Source of the DNA: Whitmania pigra
Taxonomy: Eukaryota > Annelida > Clitellata > Hirudinida > Haemopidae
Direction: 5' to 3'
NCBI GenBank assembly: GCA_021613335.1
Contig: JAJTWR010000118.1
Coordinates: 37,501 to 101,500, forward strand
Length of the DNA stretch: 64,000 nucleotides
Numbering within the stretch: the first letter of the stretch is position 1; each line of letters opens with the position of its first letter. This document shows, one piece after another, positions 1-11,005 of the stretch. Below the pieces are notes generated by a model that had not been told where the DNA came from, did no database searches, and saw only the letters and a list, made by a program, of their open reading frames with translations. Both the position numbers and the translations under genes were made by a program.

Positions 1-846
1 ACTTAACCTCGATCAGGTTAGTCATGCAATTGAAATTATTTTTATTATTATTATTAGTATTATTGTTATCATCATCATCATCATTACCATTGTAAATATT
101 ATCATTAATTGGTTTAATTATTTTGTCCGATGCTATTTAATTTTTGATTTATTCATTCATTCATTATTTGTGACAAATATCGAGAGAACAAAACTGATAA
201 ATTGATGGTAGTAGACAAATTAAGTCGTAATAACTTAGCTATGAAGGGTTTCTTTAACAAATGAATGTGATTTAATTCTTAAATTAATTTAGTTTAATTG
301 TGGTGTCTTTATATGTATTTCTAAAAAAAATAATGCCGCCCAAATAATAATTTCGACGACGATGACGATGAGGATGGAGATGGTAATTAAACTTAAACCA
401 TAAAGATTAAAAAATTAATCAAAGTAATTCAATAATGTTTTTTAAATATACAAATTAATAAAAATAATAATCAAAGTAATTCAATAATGTTTTTTAATGT
501 AAAACTTAATAAAAATAAAGAAATGCTTCTAAACTGAGAAAAGCATGCTAATTGGTTGCCATTGACACGACATCTTAGAGTCACATTTTTCGTCACACGA
601 CGATGACTGAGTGAGATGGTAATCATTATCAGACTTAATTTTATTGCATTCCTCAATATTTCCATCAATAACAATATAAACACGTTTAAATTCTTATTCG
701 CGCGTTATATTTTCACTTCTATTTCAGAACAATTTTATCCAATTGCTGTTGAAATCCTAGAAATTAGTTAATTCTTCTAATTTAATATTAACATAATATT
801 AATGGATTAAAATATTTCTTGCAATCATAATAAATTCTAATTATAG
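1..846. other. AT-rich non-coding sequence with simple repeats
   Basis: I see no convincing exon here. It holds ATT/ATC microsatellite runs (about 41-85), a GAC/GAT-rich stretch (about 353-382) and a direct duplication of about 52 bp at 413-520, whose two copies share the core TCAAAGTAATTCAATAATG. The gene to the right seems to begin with a splice acceptor at 846/847, so this is probably intron of a gene extending beyond the left edge. Confidence 0.5.
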
Positions 847-3016
847 TTCAGTGAATTGATGGAGGTTCTCTTCGAAATGTTGGCAATCATTGATACCCAA
901 AGAAGGACCAAAATGATCAACGAGGCACCTGACTTAAAAGTTCTTGAGATGAGGTCACATTACCGAGAATTACAAATTTCTATTTCAATCAAAATATTAT
1001 TTTATTTAATATTCTACCGATGGTTCACATGTGTTATACATTTATGTTATTAAGCGCACCTTTTGTTGAATTTTGTTGACCCCCAAAAATGTGTTGAAAA
1101 TTGTGTTACGGGGAGTGAATAAACATGTTCAAATGAGGAAGAATTGAAAAATTGATTTTAAAATATTATCCGACATGTTCTTAAACTTTTTATTGAAACA
1201 AATTTCCAGGAGAACCTCCATGGACATGAGATTCAATCATGACAAACAGGTCTGCCTCGATTCTTCGGTCAGAAGCTATGCTGTTCAATCCCAGCTGACG
1301 GTTGAAGATCCCAGGAATCATCGAGGTAAAATCATATTAAAATATGTATTTTTTAAATACTTTCACTTTAATTATGCTCAACGCGAAATATGACTGAAAA
1401 GATGAGAAAGTTAAGAACAGGAATATCTTCGAACAGTCAAAGATTGGAGTTGCAATCAACATTAAGCGTATTATTTGGTAATAATTGCATTTAATCAATT
1501 TATGTTTGTTATCACAACAAATTAATCGTATTAATCATGCGCTTTATTAAAACTACTTGATGCATGTTACTAAACCTATTCAAATTTTGTTTTGACTAAT
1601 TAATGTATTTTATGCAGCACTTTCGGCTCCAGGTTCATCGAGAGAACTTTCGGTTCTTTCATGTCCAAAACCTGGCGCGTCGCTTTCATCCAATCGCAGA
1701 CATTCCAGTTTCCAAGGTCTCATATTGGCAGTGAGTAGTTTGATAGATTACTTCATGAATAATTAATCTCGGAAGTCATTAGAGTCCTTTCGCCTCACCC
1801 AGGCCCCTGAGTAGCTTTTTTTTCCTTTCTCCTCACCACCCTGACTTTTGGTGAGAAGCAAATAAAAGTTCATCTCATCTACTTGAGCGCGGGTTTGTTT
1901 CTCCCATCTAGATAAAACTGAATCATCGACCTTGTAACTGACGAATGTTTGCATAAATACATTTTGTCAACATCGGTACTTAAGACTTGAGTATAAAAAT
2001 TGCGCATAGATATGGAAATTATGTTTTTAGTTTTTATTAAAGTATTCGTTCATGGTAAAAAAAAATTTCTTTTAAGTAATTGCATATTTTAGCAATTACG
2101 AGCATCATGGATGACTTCCTTTCATTTCCCCCAGGACAGCGGCACCGAAATGGAGCTCATTTCATATTCCCGCGGGCCTTTATTTGTACCTGTTGCACCC
2201 AATAATCGGACGCTGTCATGGAAACACATTTAGAGGGTGAATGGTGATTACCACCAATGATGTTCAAGCAAGCCCCTCGCATGATTTATGACTTCGACAT
2301 AATAACGACATAAATAATAGATAAACTTTTTCTTTGGAGCTTATTCGCCAAAGTAGACAAACTCAACGCAAATTGGGTGGTTTCAACTAGAACGTGCATG
2401 GCCCTTTCCAAACTATCCTGGAGCCTTTTCTAAGCAAACATAAATTACCAAAATCAATGCCACAGAACCAGAATTAAATGCACCCTGCTTTCTTTTAGCC
2501 AAACCAACTCAGCTTGGAGGAAAATACCAGCAGCAGGACAATGATGGGAGGGATGCCATCGTACTTCTCGCGCCAATCAAGCATTCCTGTCAATTCGCCT
2601 CCACCACCGTGCACCCCATCCATACTCGTTTCGAAGCCATCGGTCAACGACTTTAAGGAACTTCTATCTGTGGCTCCAAACCTGTGGAACAAGAGTGGTA
2701 CGGGGCAGGAAGAAAACAGCAGGAGAGCAAGTACCCACAGCATGGGAGTTATTGTGAGTTTCTGAACTTAAAACTCGTGAAGCTTTACAAAACCAAACGC
2801 AAGACAATCACATCATAAAAAAAATTCGCACAGGAGCCCATCAGACGAAACAGTAGAGAGCTCCTCGATAGGCTTCCAATCACCAACAGAAGACCAAGTT
2901 TCCACGGGATGTGTGAAACAGCTGTAAGACATTTCTCCCTTAGGTTGAAATGCAGAGATCCCAATTACTAACGTCTCCTACTTTTCCAGATGCAGTTCTT
3001 CTCCGGGAAACAATAG
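847..3016 (+). CDS. C-terminal exons of an unidentified protein with repeated RRxS motifs
   Basis: I do not recognise the family. Six exons join in phase: 847-953, 1209-1325, about 1619-1730, about 2500-2754, 2834-2922 and 2990-3016 (TAG stop). Acceptors (ATTATAG, TTCCAG, TGCAG, TTTTAG, ACAG, TTCCAG) and donors (GTAAAA, GTGAGT) are reasonable. The readable protein is roughly 240 residues, hydrophilic, Ser- and Pro-rich after a short helical start (ELMEVLFEMLAIID), with no membrane segment. It contains five Arg-Arg-x-Ser sites (RRTS, RRHS, RRAS, RRNS, RRPS), the PKA/AGC-kinase and partial 14-3-3 consensus. The first exon opens after an acceptor, so the N terminus is probably outside the window. 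I infer a phosphoregulated cytoplasmic tail or scaffold; nothing more specific is supported. Confidence 0.55.
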
Positions 3017-3338
3017 CAACCCGACGAGAACGAGATCAACCGGGCATTTCCATTCGAACCAGACTAACCCAACCACTATCATATATTTTTTTGAATTAGT
3101 CACAATGACTTGAATTCTTATTTTTCTATCTCTCAAAACATGATTTCCATAAATGAGACAATAAAAACAACTGATGAGACAAGATAACTTGCTTGTTATT
3201 ATTCAGCTAACATCGTAGAGACATTAAAGAAAATTACGTAAAAAAGTCGGATGAGTAAAAATTAAGCAGACGTTAGATGACAGAAACCTCTTCATAATTT
3301 TGTCCAACTAACAGACTTGACACCACCAGATTGCTGCC
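3017..3338. other. 3' flanks of two convergent genes
   Basis: This short AT-rich gap lies between the stop codons of the RRxS protein gene (+) and FKBP12 (-). It contains AATAAA at about 3159, suited to the upstream gene's 3' end. No other feature seen. Confidence 0.5.
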
Positions 3339-4137
3339 TCACTTGATTGAAATCAACTCCACATCAAATACAAGGGTGGCGTTCGGAGGAATAGTGCAGT
3401 GCGATAAGGAATCTAAACAAACTAAAATCTCAACAAAAATATATGCAGCTATTAACTTGATAAATTGCCTCGAGCAAATAAAATTGCCTGATTAACAAGT
3501 ACAACCAGAAAAAGGATATACTCCACCAACACCCTGAGAGCCATAAGCATAGTCAGGAGTGCAAGTAAGCTTGGCAACTTGTCCAACACTCATCTAAGAC
3601 ATTAATCAATCATCAAAATTCAAATCAAATTAAGTCACTAGCAAAAGTTACCTGGGCAACTCCTTCATCCCATCCTGAAATAATCAAATATGAGACATAA
3701 ACATCCACACAAAAAAGTCAATGTGAAAGTGTCCAAAGCAGCAAGAATAAAACAAATAAAAGCAAACATGGAACTCACCCTTAATGACCTGACCAACACC
3801 GATCTGGAACTCGAAAGGCTTTCCTCTGTCGCGTGAGGAGTCGAACTTTTTGCCATCAGTCAGAGTGCCTAATAAAATTTACCAAAAACTAAATAACCAT
3901 TACTTAAGTTGATCGCCAGACATTTGTCGAACCTGTGTAATGGACCACAACATTCTGGCCCTTTCTGGGGAATGTCTTTCCTGTAAGAAATAGACCAAAA
4001 ATCAGTTAATTTAAACCCTAGGTAAAGCCTCAGATACACTAATTTTCGTGGTTAAAAAATGTCACAAGTAGGATGCAACAATTACACTATTATCACTCAC
4101 CATCTCCGGGCTTAACGGTTTGAATATCCACACCCAT
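3339..4137 (-). CDS. FKBP1A: FKBP12-type peptidyl-prolyl cis-trans isomerase
   Basis: This is a cytosolic prolyl isomerase; vertebrate FKBP12 binds FK506/rapamycin and modulates TGF-beta receptors and ryanodine receptors. Assembled exons give 108 residues, the length of human FKBP12, starting [13 protein letters not shown] and ending [11 protein letters not shown]. Binding-pocket residues are present by alignment to the family: Y27, F37, D38 ([10 protein letters not shown]), V56-I57 and W60 ([11 protein letters not shown]), Y83 (PDYAYG) and F100. There are six exons on the minus strand: ATG at 4135-4137; VVVHYTG exon near 3932-3980; [10 protein letters not shown] exon near 3778-3870; a 23-nt microexon at 3652-3674; the MSVGQ exon at about 3520-3596; and the last exon at 3339-3393. 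The final intron fits only an AT-AC (U12) model, which restores [16 protein letters not shown] exactly in frame and at family length. The 5' end faces the 5'-nucleotidase-like gene. Confidence 0.95.
3394..3519 (-). other. U12-type AT-AC intron in FKBP12 gene
   Basis: Read on the minus strand, the intron begins ATATCCTTTTT and ends GCACTGCAC, with TTCCTTATC about 10 nt before the end. These match the minor-spliceosome 5' site (ATATCCTTT), branch site (TTCCTTAAC, one mismatch) and AC 3' end. The 126-nt intron is in phase 2. A GT-AG alternative (GTGGAG donor, TTTAG acceptor) keeps the frame but inserts unconserved residues in the 80s loop, whereas the AT-AC model gives a perfect-length FKBP12. 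Confidence 0.85.
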
Positions 4138-4776
4138 TTCCAATAACAAAATCGGAGCGGCCGGAAAGGAAATATTGCCAGATGCTTCTGTGTATCACCA
4201 GGATCGAGTACTTTTAAGAAGTTTTTATTTTATTTAAATTTTTAATGCAAATTACATAATTTATTTATCTTATGCAATATTTTTAATATTATGCAATAAC
4301 AAAAATGAGCTATACTTCTGCTATGGGTGCAACTTAAGAAATGCATGAATTTGCATTAAATATTTACTCAAAAACAAAATTAATTTTTATATTCATAATT
4401 TAGCAATAAATTATAAATAACTCTTTGATATCGTTCAAAACGCGATCATCATTTTTCATTGAAAATGCATTAGGAATTGTCATGTTTTCCATTAACAAAA
4501 CTGAGTGATAACGAATTGCATAACGAAAAGTGGCATAAAATGCTATTACGCGATCAGCTAACATCTCAAGCAGGAAACATGAAACTCGGGAAACACTTTT
4601 AAAATGAACGTCACGAAACGGTGTTTTGAAACAAAGATGCTTTGTAAATAATTATCTGTTAAGAACGTCGGAACATTCTTTATTCAATGCTTACTTCTAG
4701 GTGAATAAAACATTTAATTTGTTCAAAATATTTTGCGATTAGAACGATTAATTATTTGTGAAAGCGGTTGTTTCAG
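4138..4776. other. Divergent intergenic region, possible shared promoter
   Basis: This AT-rich stretch lies between the FKBP12 start (-) and the first readable 5'-nucleotidase-like exon (+). An unplaced first exon with the initiator ATG of the latter should lie here; ATGs at about 4603 and 4636 are candidates but I could not join either in frame. No repeat or RNA gene seen. Confidence 0.4.
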
Positions 4777-7700
4777 AAATTGCAAGGTTCTGATCCTAAT
4801 ATGTACATCATCCCTTCTGATTTCAAGTAACAGTAATTCAGAATATTTCCTCGACATAGTGCATACGATGGGTATCAATTCAGCCTACGAACCATTTGAT
4901 TACAAAATGTCTAGGTGTGGAATAGATGAGTCCAAGTGCCTTGGAGGAATTTCCAGAATTGCTGGCTTCGTTTATAACTATAGACGAGATCATGGCAAGA
5001 TCATTTTACTGGACGGAGGAAACTTCCGGAGCAAAAATGTCTGGTACGACACTCACAGCGACAAAGCGGCAACAGCTTTCCTAAACCACATGAAATATGA
5101 TGCGATGGTTAATAGACATGAGTTATCGTTATTAAAAGTCTGACTTTTAATGGCAATTATTTCAATCGTCGCTAACAATATTGTCGCAACGAATTAAATT
5201 ATTTTTAAAGATAATTATGAAATTATCAAATTCTTCATTTGGAATATATTTGAAAACAAGTAAAGCAAGTTAACATTTTTATCGAAATTCTTTAATTTTG
5301 TTAATTTACGGAAATTTTTGTGATACAAAAATCAGACGTGTAAGTCATAAGTTTTGTGTGTCTAATATTTAAAGTTATTATTGTTGAGAAATGTCGGTTA
5401 CAGTCATCGACTTTAAAGCTTTAGTTATTGCTATCGACTATTTACCAAAGTAATGAATGGGCATTAAGGAAACAAATAAAATTGTTTGACAATAATTGCT
5501 TTCAATAAAAGGTCCTCGGATGTAGCGACTTCTCATTCTTCAGTAATTTCACTGATGAGCTCCAGATACCGCTTCTATTTTCAAATCTCGACTCAGGTGC
5601 AAGCAGCAACCCAATGAAGAGATTGTTGATGACTGATCCTATCATCATCACCGTAAATTCTATTCCGGTGGGGATCATCGGCTTCACAAAGAATTGCCCC
5701 ATATTCAGAAAAAGTTGGTCGTTCATATTTCATTTACTTTTAACCTAACCTAAATTCAATTTTTAATCAAAACGTTTCAAAATTCAGTGAATTTGTTAAT
5801 TACTAAAACCGAATACTTTTACAATTTTCATGTATTACCATGTTTTTAAGTAGTAATACTTCCATAAAATTAAGTATTTAATTAAATCTATGTTTTATTA
5901 TTTTCAAGTTAATTTAGTCGCCCTTGGAGACTCGGTAATACAAGAAAAGATTGATTACCTAAAAGGGCATAATGTTTTAATCATCATTCTTGTGAGCCAT
6001 GCGGATTTTGAAACTAACAAGGGACTAGCCTTGAAATTCCCCGAGATTGATCTTGTTGTCGGGGGTGAAAGAAACTTTCTGTATACGGGTACGCAGCAGA
6101 TTTTTTGTTTTTTTTTATTTCCGGTAATTTTCCCTGCTCAACATTTCAATCGATTCCAGGCACTCCGCCAACAGATGAGCAAGTGGATGGCAGTTATCCG
6201 CACGTAGTTAGAAAAAGGTACTCAACCAACTTAGTCGTATTCAGTGGGTTGAATGGAAAGTACGTGGGGGCAATTAACATCAAGTACAATAATGAAGGTC
6301 ACTCGGCACATTGGGAAGGCAATCCAGTTCTCATGGATAAATTCATTGGAAAGGGTTACAAACAGCTTTGTCTTTATGTGTGGCTTACTTTGTTTTTTGT
6401 GATTGTGATTTATATCAGAATTTCTCGTTTTTGTGATTTCCCGACTGATTTGGTTTATAATTTATGGAAAACAAATTAACAATAAAAGCTAATAAAAATA
6501 TTAATAAAAGATAATAAAATTTGTTAGCAGTCGTACAAAATTCTTGTAGACAGTATATTTGATGATGAATACGACACCCTTGCACAGCCGATAAGAGATA
6601 TGTACAACAAACGGGTTGGTTCGGCATCTGAACTCCTCGAAGGATCGGGAACAACTTGCCAAACTGAAGAGTGTTCGCTTGGTCTCATACTTAAGTTCAT
6701 TATTGATTCATGCTGGAGATTTACAAAATTATTTATTTATAAAATTCTCTTAATCTTCTTAATAACGTTAGTTTAATACGGCTAGTATTATGTTGTCATC
6801 AATTAATGTTATTAGAAGATGCTATTACAAAAGATATGTCGACAAGTCGTTATTGTTGACGTATGTGGCCCTCGAATTTCAATTAGGTAATTAATATAAT
6901 AATTATTTATACCTATTAATATGACATAACATTTTTCATTATTGAAATTAAAAAAAACTTACAAACAATTTCAATCAATCTTTTTATCGGACACCAATTA
7001 CATAAAAAATTATTGAAACCTTGATCTAATTATTATTCTTAATTAAAAAAAAATTAAAATCAAGTAAATTCCTCAGGCAATCTCTTGTGTGACGCCATTG
7101 CAGACGAGGCTCGCTCTTTGGGAGAACCGTGCCACACTTGCGCCATGCATGCCAGCGCTATCAGGGACAACATTGCAGAAGGTGAGACAATTTAAGAAAT
7201 GAAATAATTCACCGAAATAAATCTGTAAAAAAAGTAATGTTAGCAAAATAAATAAAGTAATTGGACGGAGTAAATTCGTACATAGTTGATTAAATCATTA
7301 ATTAGGTTTAATTTAATTACAAATTAACATGATCAATTGACCTTATTAGGTCAAATTTCGTTGCACGACGTGGTAACAGCATTACCACTCAATATGAGCG
7401 TGGATGCGGTTTACATGAATGGCTCATCCCTTTGGAAACTGTTTGAATTTTCAATCAAAAACATCGAGTCTTCTGATCTCGACGGAAGGTTTCTGCAAGT
7501 TTCAGGTAAACTAGACATTATATTGTTATGACTTTAAATTGCCTTCAATCCAAATCTTAATCATTACAAGAATCGCGGAGTAATGAACATTTTTGTTTCT
7601 AAAACGATTTAAAATATGTCATGAACATGTAAGTCATAAAAGGCCAATATGCTTAGGACGCAAAGGATAGATACCCTGTAAATTATTATATATTTTGGTC

Positions 7701-8507
7701 CTTTGTCTTGTTTTTTTAAAATTATTGTTATTCCGAACTAAACTGGTTTAAGAAATAACTGAAATTAAAAATAAAAATCGTGTAGCAACCGAGTCGATAA
7801 CAGATGCTTATTACATTCCACAAAATAATATCATAATAATTCATCTTGACGGTTTATTAAACAAATTGATGATTTTTTTCCTCCAACAGGTATCAGAGTC
7901 AAATACAACTTCAAAGCGCCAAAATTTGTGGAACAGATATGGACATCCCTGTGTCCATTTTGTAGAACATACAAAGTGGTGGATTACAAGCGGATGTATT
8001 GCGTTTTGTTAAGCAGTTTCATCACAAATGGTGGTGAAGGATACGACTGGCTAGCAGGCGAAGTTGCTAAAATCACCCCTTTAAGTTGGTTTACATTTTG
8101 TATGAATATTTTTAATTTTATGAAGGATCTTAAGTTATTCCACCAGCATACTAGCATCATTATTATTCGACCAGTCTTTGAGGATGGTAACAAATTGAAT
8201 AAATGCACTTTTAATTTACCTTTTTCAAAAATTTATTTGTAATCACATTTACAAAAGTTTCCGTTCTGCATAATTACCTCCAATAAAACACGTGTCATAA
8301 ACTACAGATATGACAGACACAGCCTCCTTCATCAGATACTTGTCGAGATATTCCCCTGTTTACGTCAGAATGAAAGAACGTTTGATGGGATTTGATACGT
8401 TTCCAAATCTTAAACGAAAGAGCTGCGCACTGTCATTGCTCAACGATCACAGCTATGGATGGTTCTTCCTTTTACACGTCATCTTACAAGAATACCACGA
8501 GCGTTAA
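4777..8507 (+). CDS. 5'-nucleotidase/apyrase-family protein, probable pseudoenzyme
   Basis: The exons follow animal ecto-5'-nucleotidase (CD73) from end to end: about 4777-5140, 5510-5720, 5905-6090, 6161-6345, 6560-6695, 7077-7180, 7350-7505, 7891-8083 and 8310-8507 (TAA). Landmarks include LGGISRIAGFV, KIILLDGG, VGIIGFTK, IDLVVGG..NFLYTG, SHWEGNPVLM-like HSAHWEGNPVLM, SLG|NLLCDAIADEA, GRFLQVSG and FITNGGEGYDWL. A hydrophobic stretch near the start (VLILICTSSLLIS) fits a signal peptide and the hydrophobic C terminus could be a GPI signal, so it is probably secreted or surface-bound. The active site is degraded: the N-D-x-H metal motif reads HTMGINSAYEP, GDQ reads GGN, GNHE reads VNRHE, and GGH reads GGE; only the SH of VSHADFE and the HE His remain. 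The initiator exon is not placed, and the donor at about 5140 is weak. Catalysis is probably lost, while the fold is maintained without internal stops. Confidence 0.8.
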
Positions 8508-11005
8508 ACGAATGTTTGCTATTTTATTGCTATTTGCTATGATATTTTAAAATAATTATCGCAAAATAAAATCATTTTTGACTGAAAGTCTTTTGAACGA
8601 TCTAAATTAGTGTTTTGTGTGATTGTTGGAAACGCTATTCAAAAAATAGTTTCAAGATCCGACCAATATTATTCGCCTCAAATTTTTATTATTTATAAAA
8701 AATTTTTATGATGAAACTTTTACAAACTCGATCAAAGAAAAATTAAAAATAAAAACCAATAAATTGTTGCACCGATCAAACCGCATCAACCCTTTCATTT
8801 GTGCACAGACACTTCAGAACACTTTAGAAATTGCAACCTGTAAAATCGTTTATTAACGCTTAATTAATGTTACTAATCACATTTTTGTAAATATTGCCTG
8901 AAATTAAATTGAATTTGCAAAGAAAAAGAGCAATTGTTATTTGTCAATCGAACTGTCAGCGGCTGATTTGAAGCTGCATGTGAAAGATGGGTAAACCGTT
9001 CAACCTAATCTCTCAAATGCAGCATAAAATCGGACGCCGTTTAGACTTGAACTATTGAGACTGTGATTAACAATATTTACAAAAGTTTTAGGATATTTAG
9101 ACATTTAATAAAACAATTAACATCGACTAGGTTCACTCTAGATGAAAGTGATCTTTGCACCAAATTTGACCGTACATTATATGCAAGAGTCTACGAACTT
9201 CTTTGAACATATAACGGGCAGTCAAATTGAAATTGCAAGCTAAATTCGCTCTAGTTTGGTCAGTTTTTCTAACTGTCAGTCTTATAATATACACGTAATA
9301 CGTGTCATATCTTATTTTAACATCTAATAAATGAATATCTTTTTATCTAACCTCTGGCAGTTACAATCTTTATTCGAACACAAGCTGCAAATGACCACGG
9401 CGATTTCGTGTGAATGGGTTGTTAATATTAATCAAGCCATCATGATTTGATCTACCAATTTTCAAACCTGCTTTGTTTTACTCCTGGGAATCGAATTGCT
9501 CAGATCAGCAAGTTAGATTTGAATTTCAAATAGTTTTCTTAGTCACGGGAAATTTGTTGGCCTTGACTTCCAAGAATTGATGGTTTTTGTCGATCCTGAA
9601 ATTAAAAATATAATAATTCGTCAAACATTTAAAAATGTCCAAAAGACTGTGATGATTTGGTATATCTGCTGATGAACAGGAACAGTTTCTCTGAGATGCT
9701 TCTAAATTCAAACGATTCGTTAAAGAGACAATTTACTTTAAACAATTTTATTTCAAGTAACATAAAAATTTCAAAACTCTTTTTATTTGCTTTTATATCC
9801 CCTTGGGGAGGTGCAAAATCAAATTGTGGGGCAAATGAAAAGACGAGTAATCTTTGAATGACAATCAATGATGATTTCCATATCAGTTGAATCGTGTTCA
9901 GAATAAAACTTTTCTCTATTGACTACAATTTTTTCAGGTCATACGATGTACGAGAATTGCGGAATTAAATTAAAGGCCGCTCGACCCGCTTCGAAAGTTT
10001 ATTAATGGATCTAATATAATGAAGTTATATGTTGATGATTTTTACGAAATCTAAGCGTCGTAATAAGCGTTTTAATTTTAGTATAGGATTGGTAATTGAC
10101 AATTTCTATATGCTAAAGGAAAATTACTAACGTTTGAAAAGCCAACTGTCTAAAGAAAGCCAAAAATCTGAAATCGATAATTCAAAACGAATAATGGTGG
10201 TCAATGAACCACACCTCTGAATAATGATTTCAAAACGGTGTTCTGATTCGGCAGGTGTGTTTTAATGAGCGGGTTCATGCGCTGATCATCTTTTTTTGTT
10301 TTAATCGATATATTTTAACCGAGAGAACTTTTGTGCAAATTTTCTATAACAGCCTACCTTTAGTTTTGATTTGTTGTGTTATATTTATTATTATTTTTAT
10401 TTATTTATAAATAGATGTTTAAATTTATAACATCAAATTGATGATTTGTTGCCTTCTTGTCTAACTAAATTTTGATCTTATGGTGCATTTAAATTTACTT
10501 ATTGAGGGAATGTTTCCGAAATTAAAAGAGCGAATGAAAATGATTATATGAAATTTTTATAAATATATTTAAAAAATAAGTTGTTTTTTAAATTAAATTG
10601 AATAAAATTATTGCAAATGATTTATGAACATATATACTTATAAAATATTACTCACTGTTGTCATAAGAATAAACAATAACCGAACCGGTGAGATACTGCT
10701 GTAGTGAGTTTTCTTGGGGGATTTAGCTGCTGGATTTCCAGGTTTCTTTTTGCAATTACATTTATTGCAGGATGCATTTATTTTAATATTAATTGCTTCT
10801 AAAGATACTTTGCATATGTTATGGATTGTGCCGTTGATTGCAAAAGTTTGTTAAAGTGTAGCTAAGTAGGTCTCTGTAAGCGTAAGATGTATGCCTAAAT
10901 ACATAAGTTGTTTAAAACGACAGACCTGCATTTTACTCAACCATTTGTCATTTTATTATAAAGTGATATGTTATGTTTACAGATAAAAACTAGTACAGAC
11001 TAAAA
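8508..11005. other. Intergenic region, no gene recognised
   Basis: This 2.5-kb AT-rich interval lies between the 5'-nucleotidase-like gene and RAD6. AATAAA at about 8566 suits the 3' end of the former. Both strands hold only short low-complexity frames (for example about 9526-9868) with no splice context or family resemblance. The last few hundred bases should contain the RAD6 promoter and 5' UTR; no TATA or initiator could be chosen with confidence. Confidence 0.4.

Noticed and set aside
3394..3519. GT-AG alternative for the last FKBP12 intron (donor GTGGAG, acceptor TTTAG)
   Set aside because: It keeps the frame but inserts unconserved residues in the 80s loop, whereas the AT-AC model matches U12 donor and branch consensus and gives the exact family length.
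5502..5726. Minus-strand 74-residue frame
   Set aside because: The plus strand of the same interval encodes the conserved IPLLFSNL..VGIIGFTK exon of the 5'-nucleotidase-like gene.
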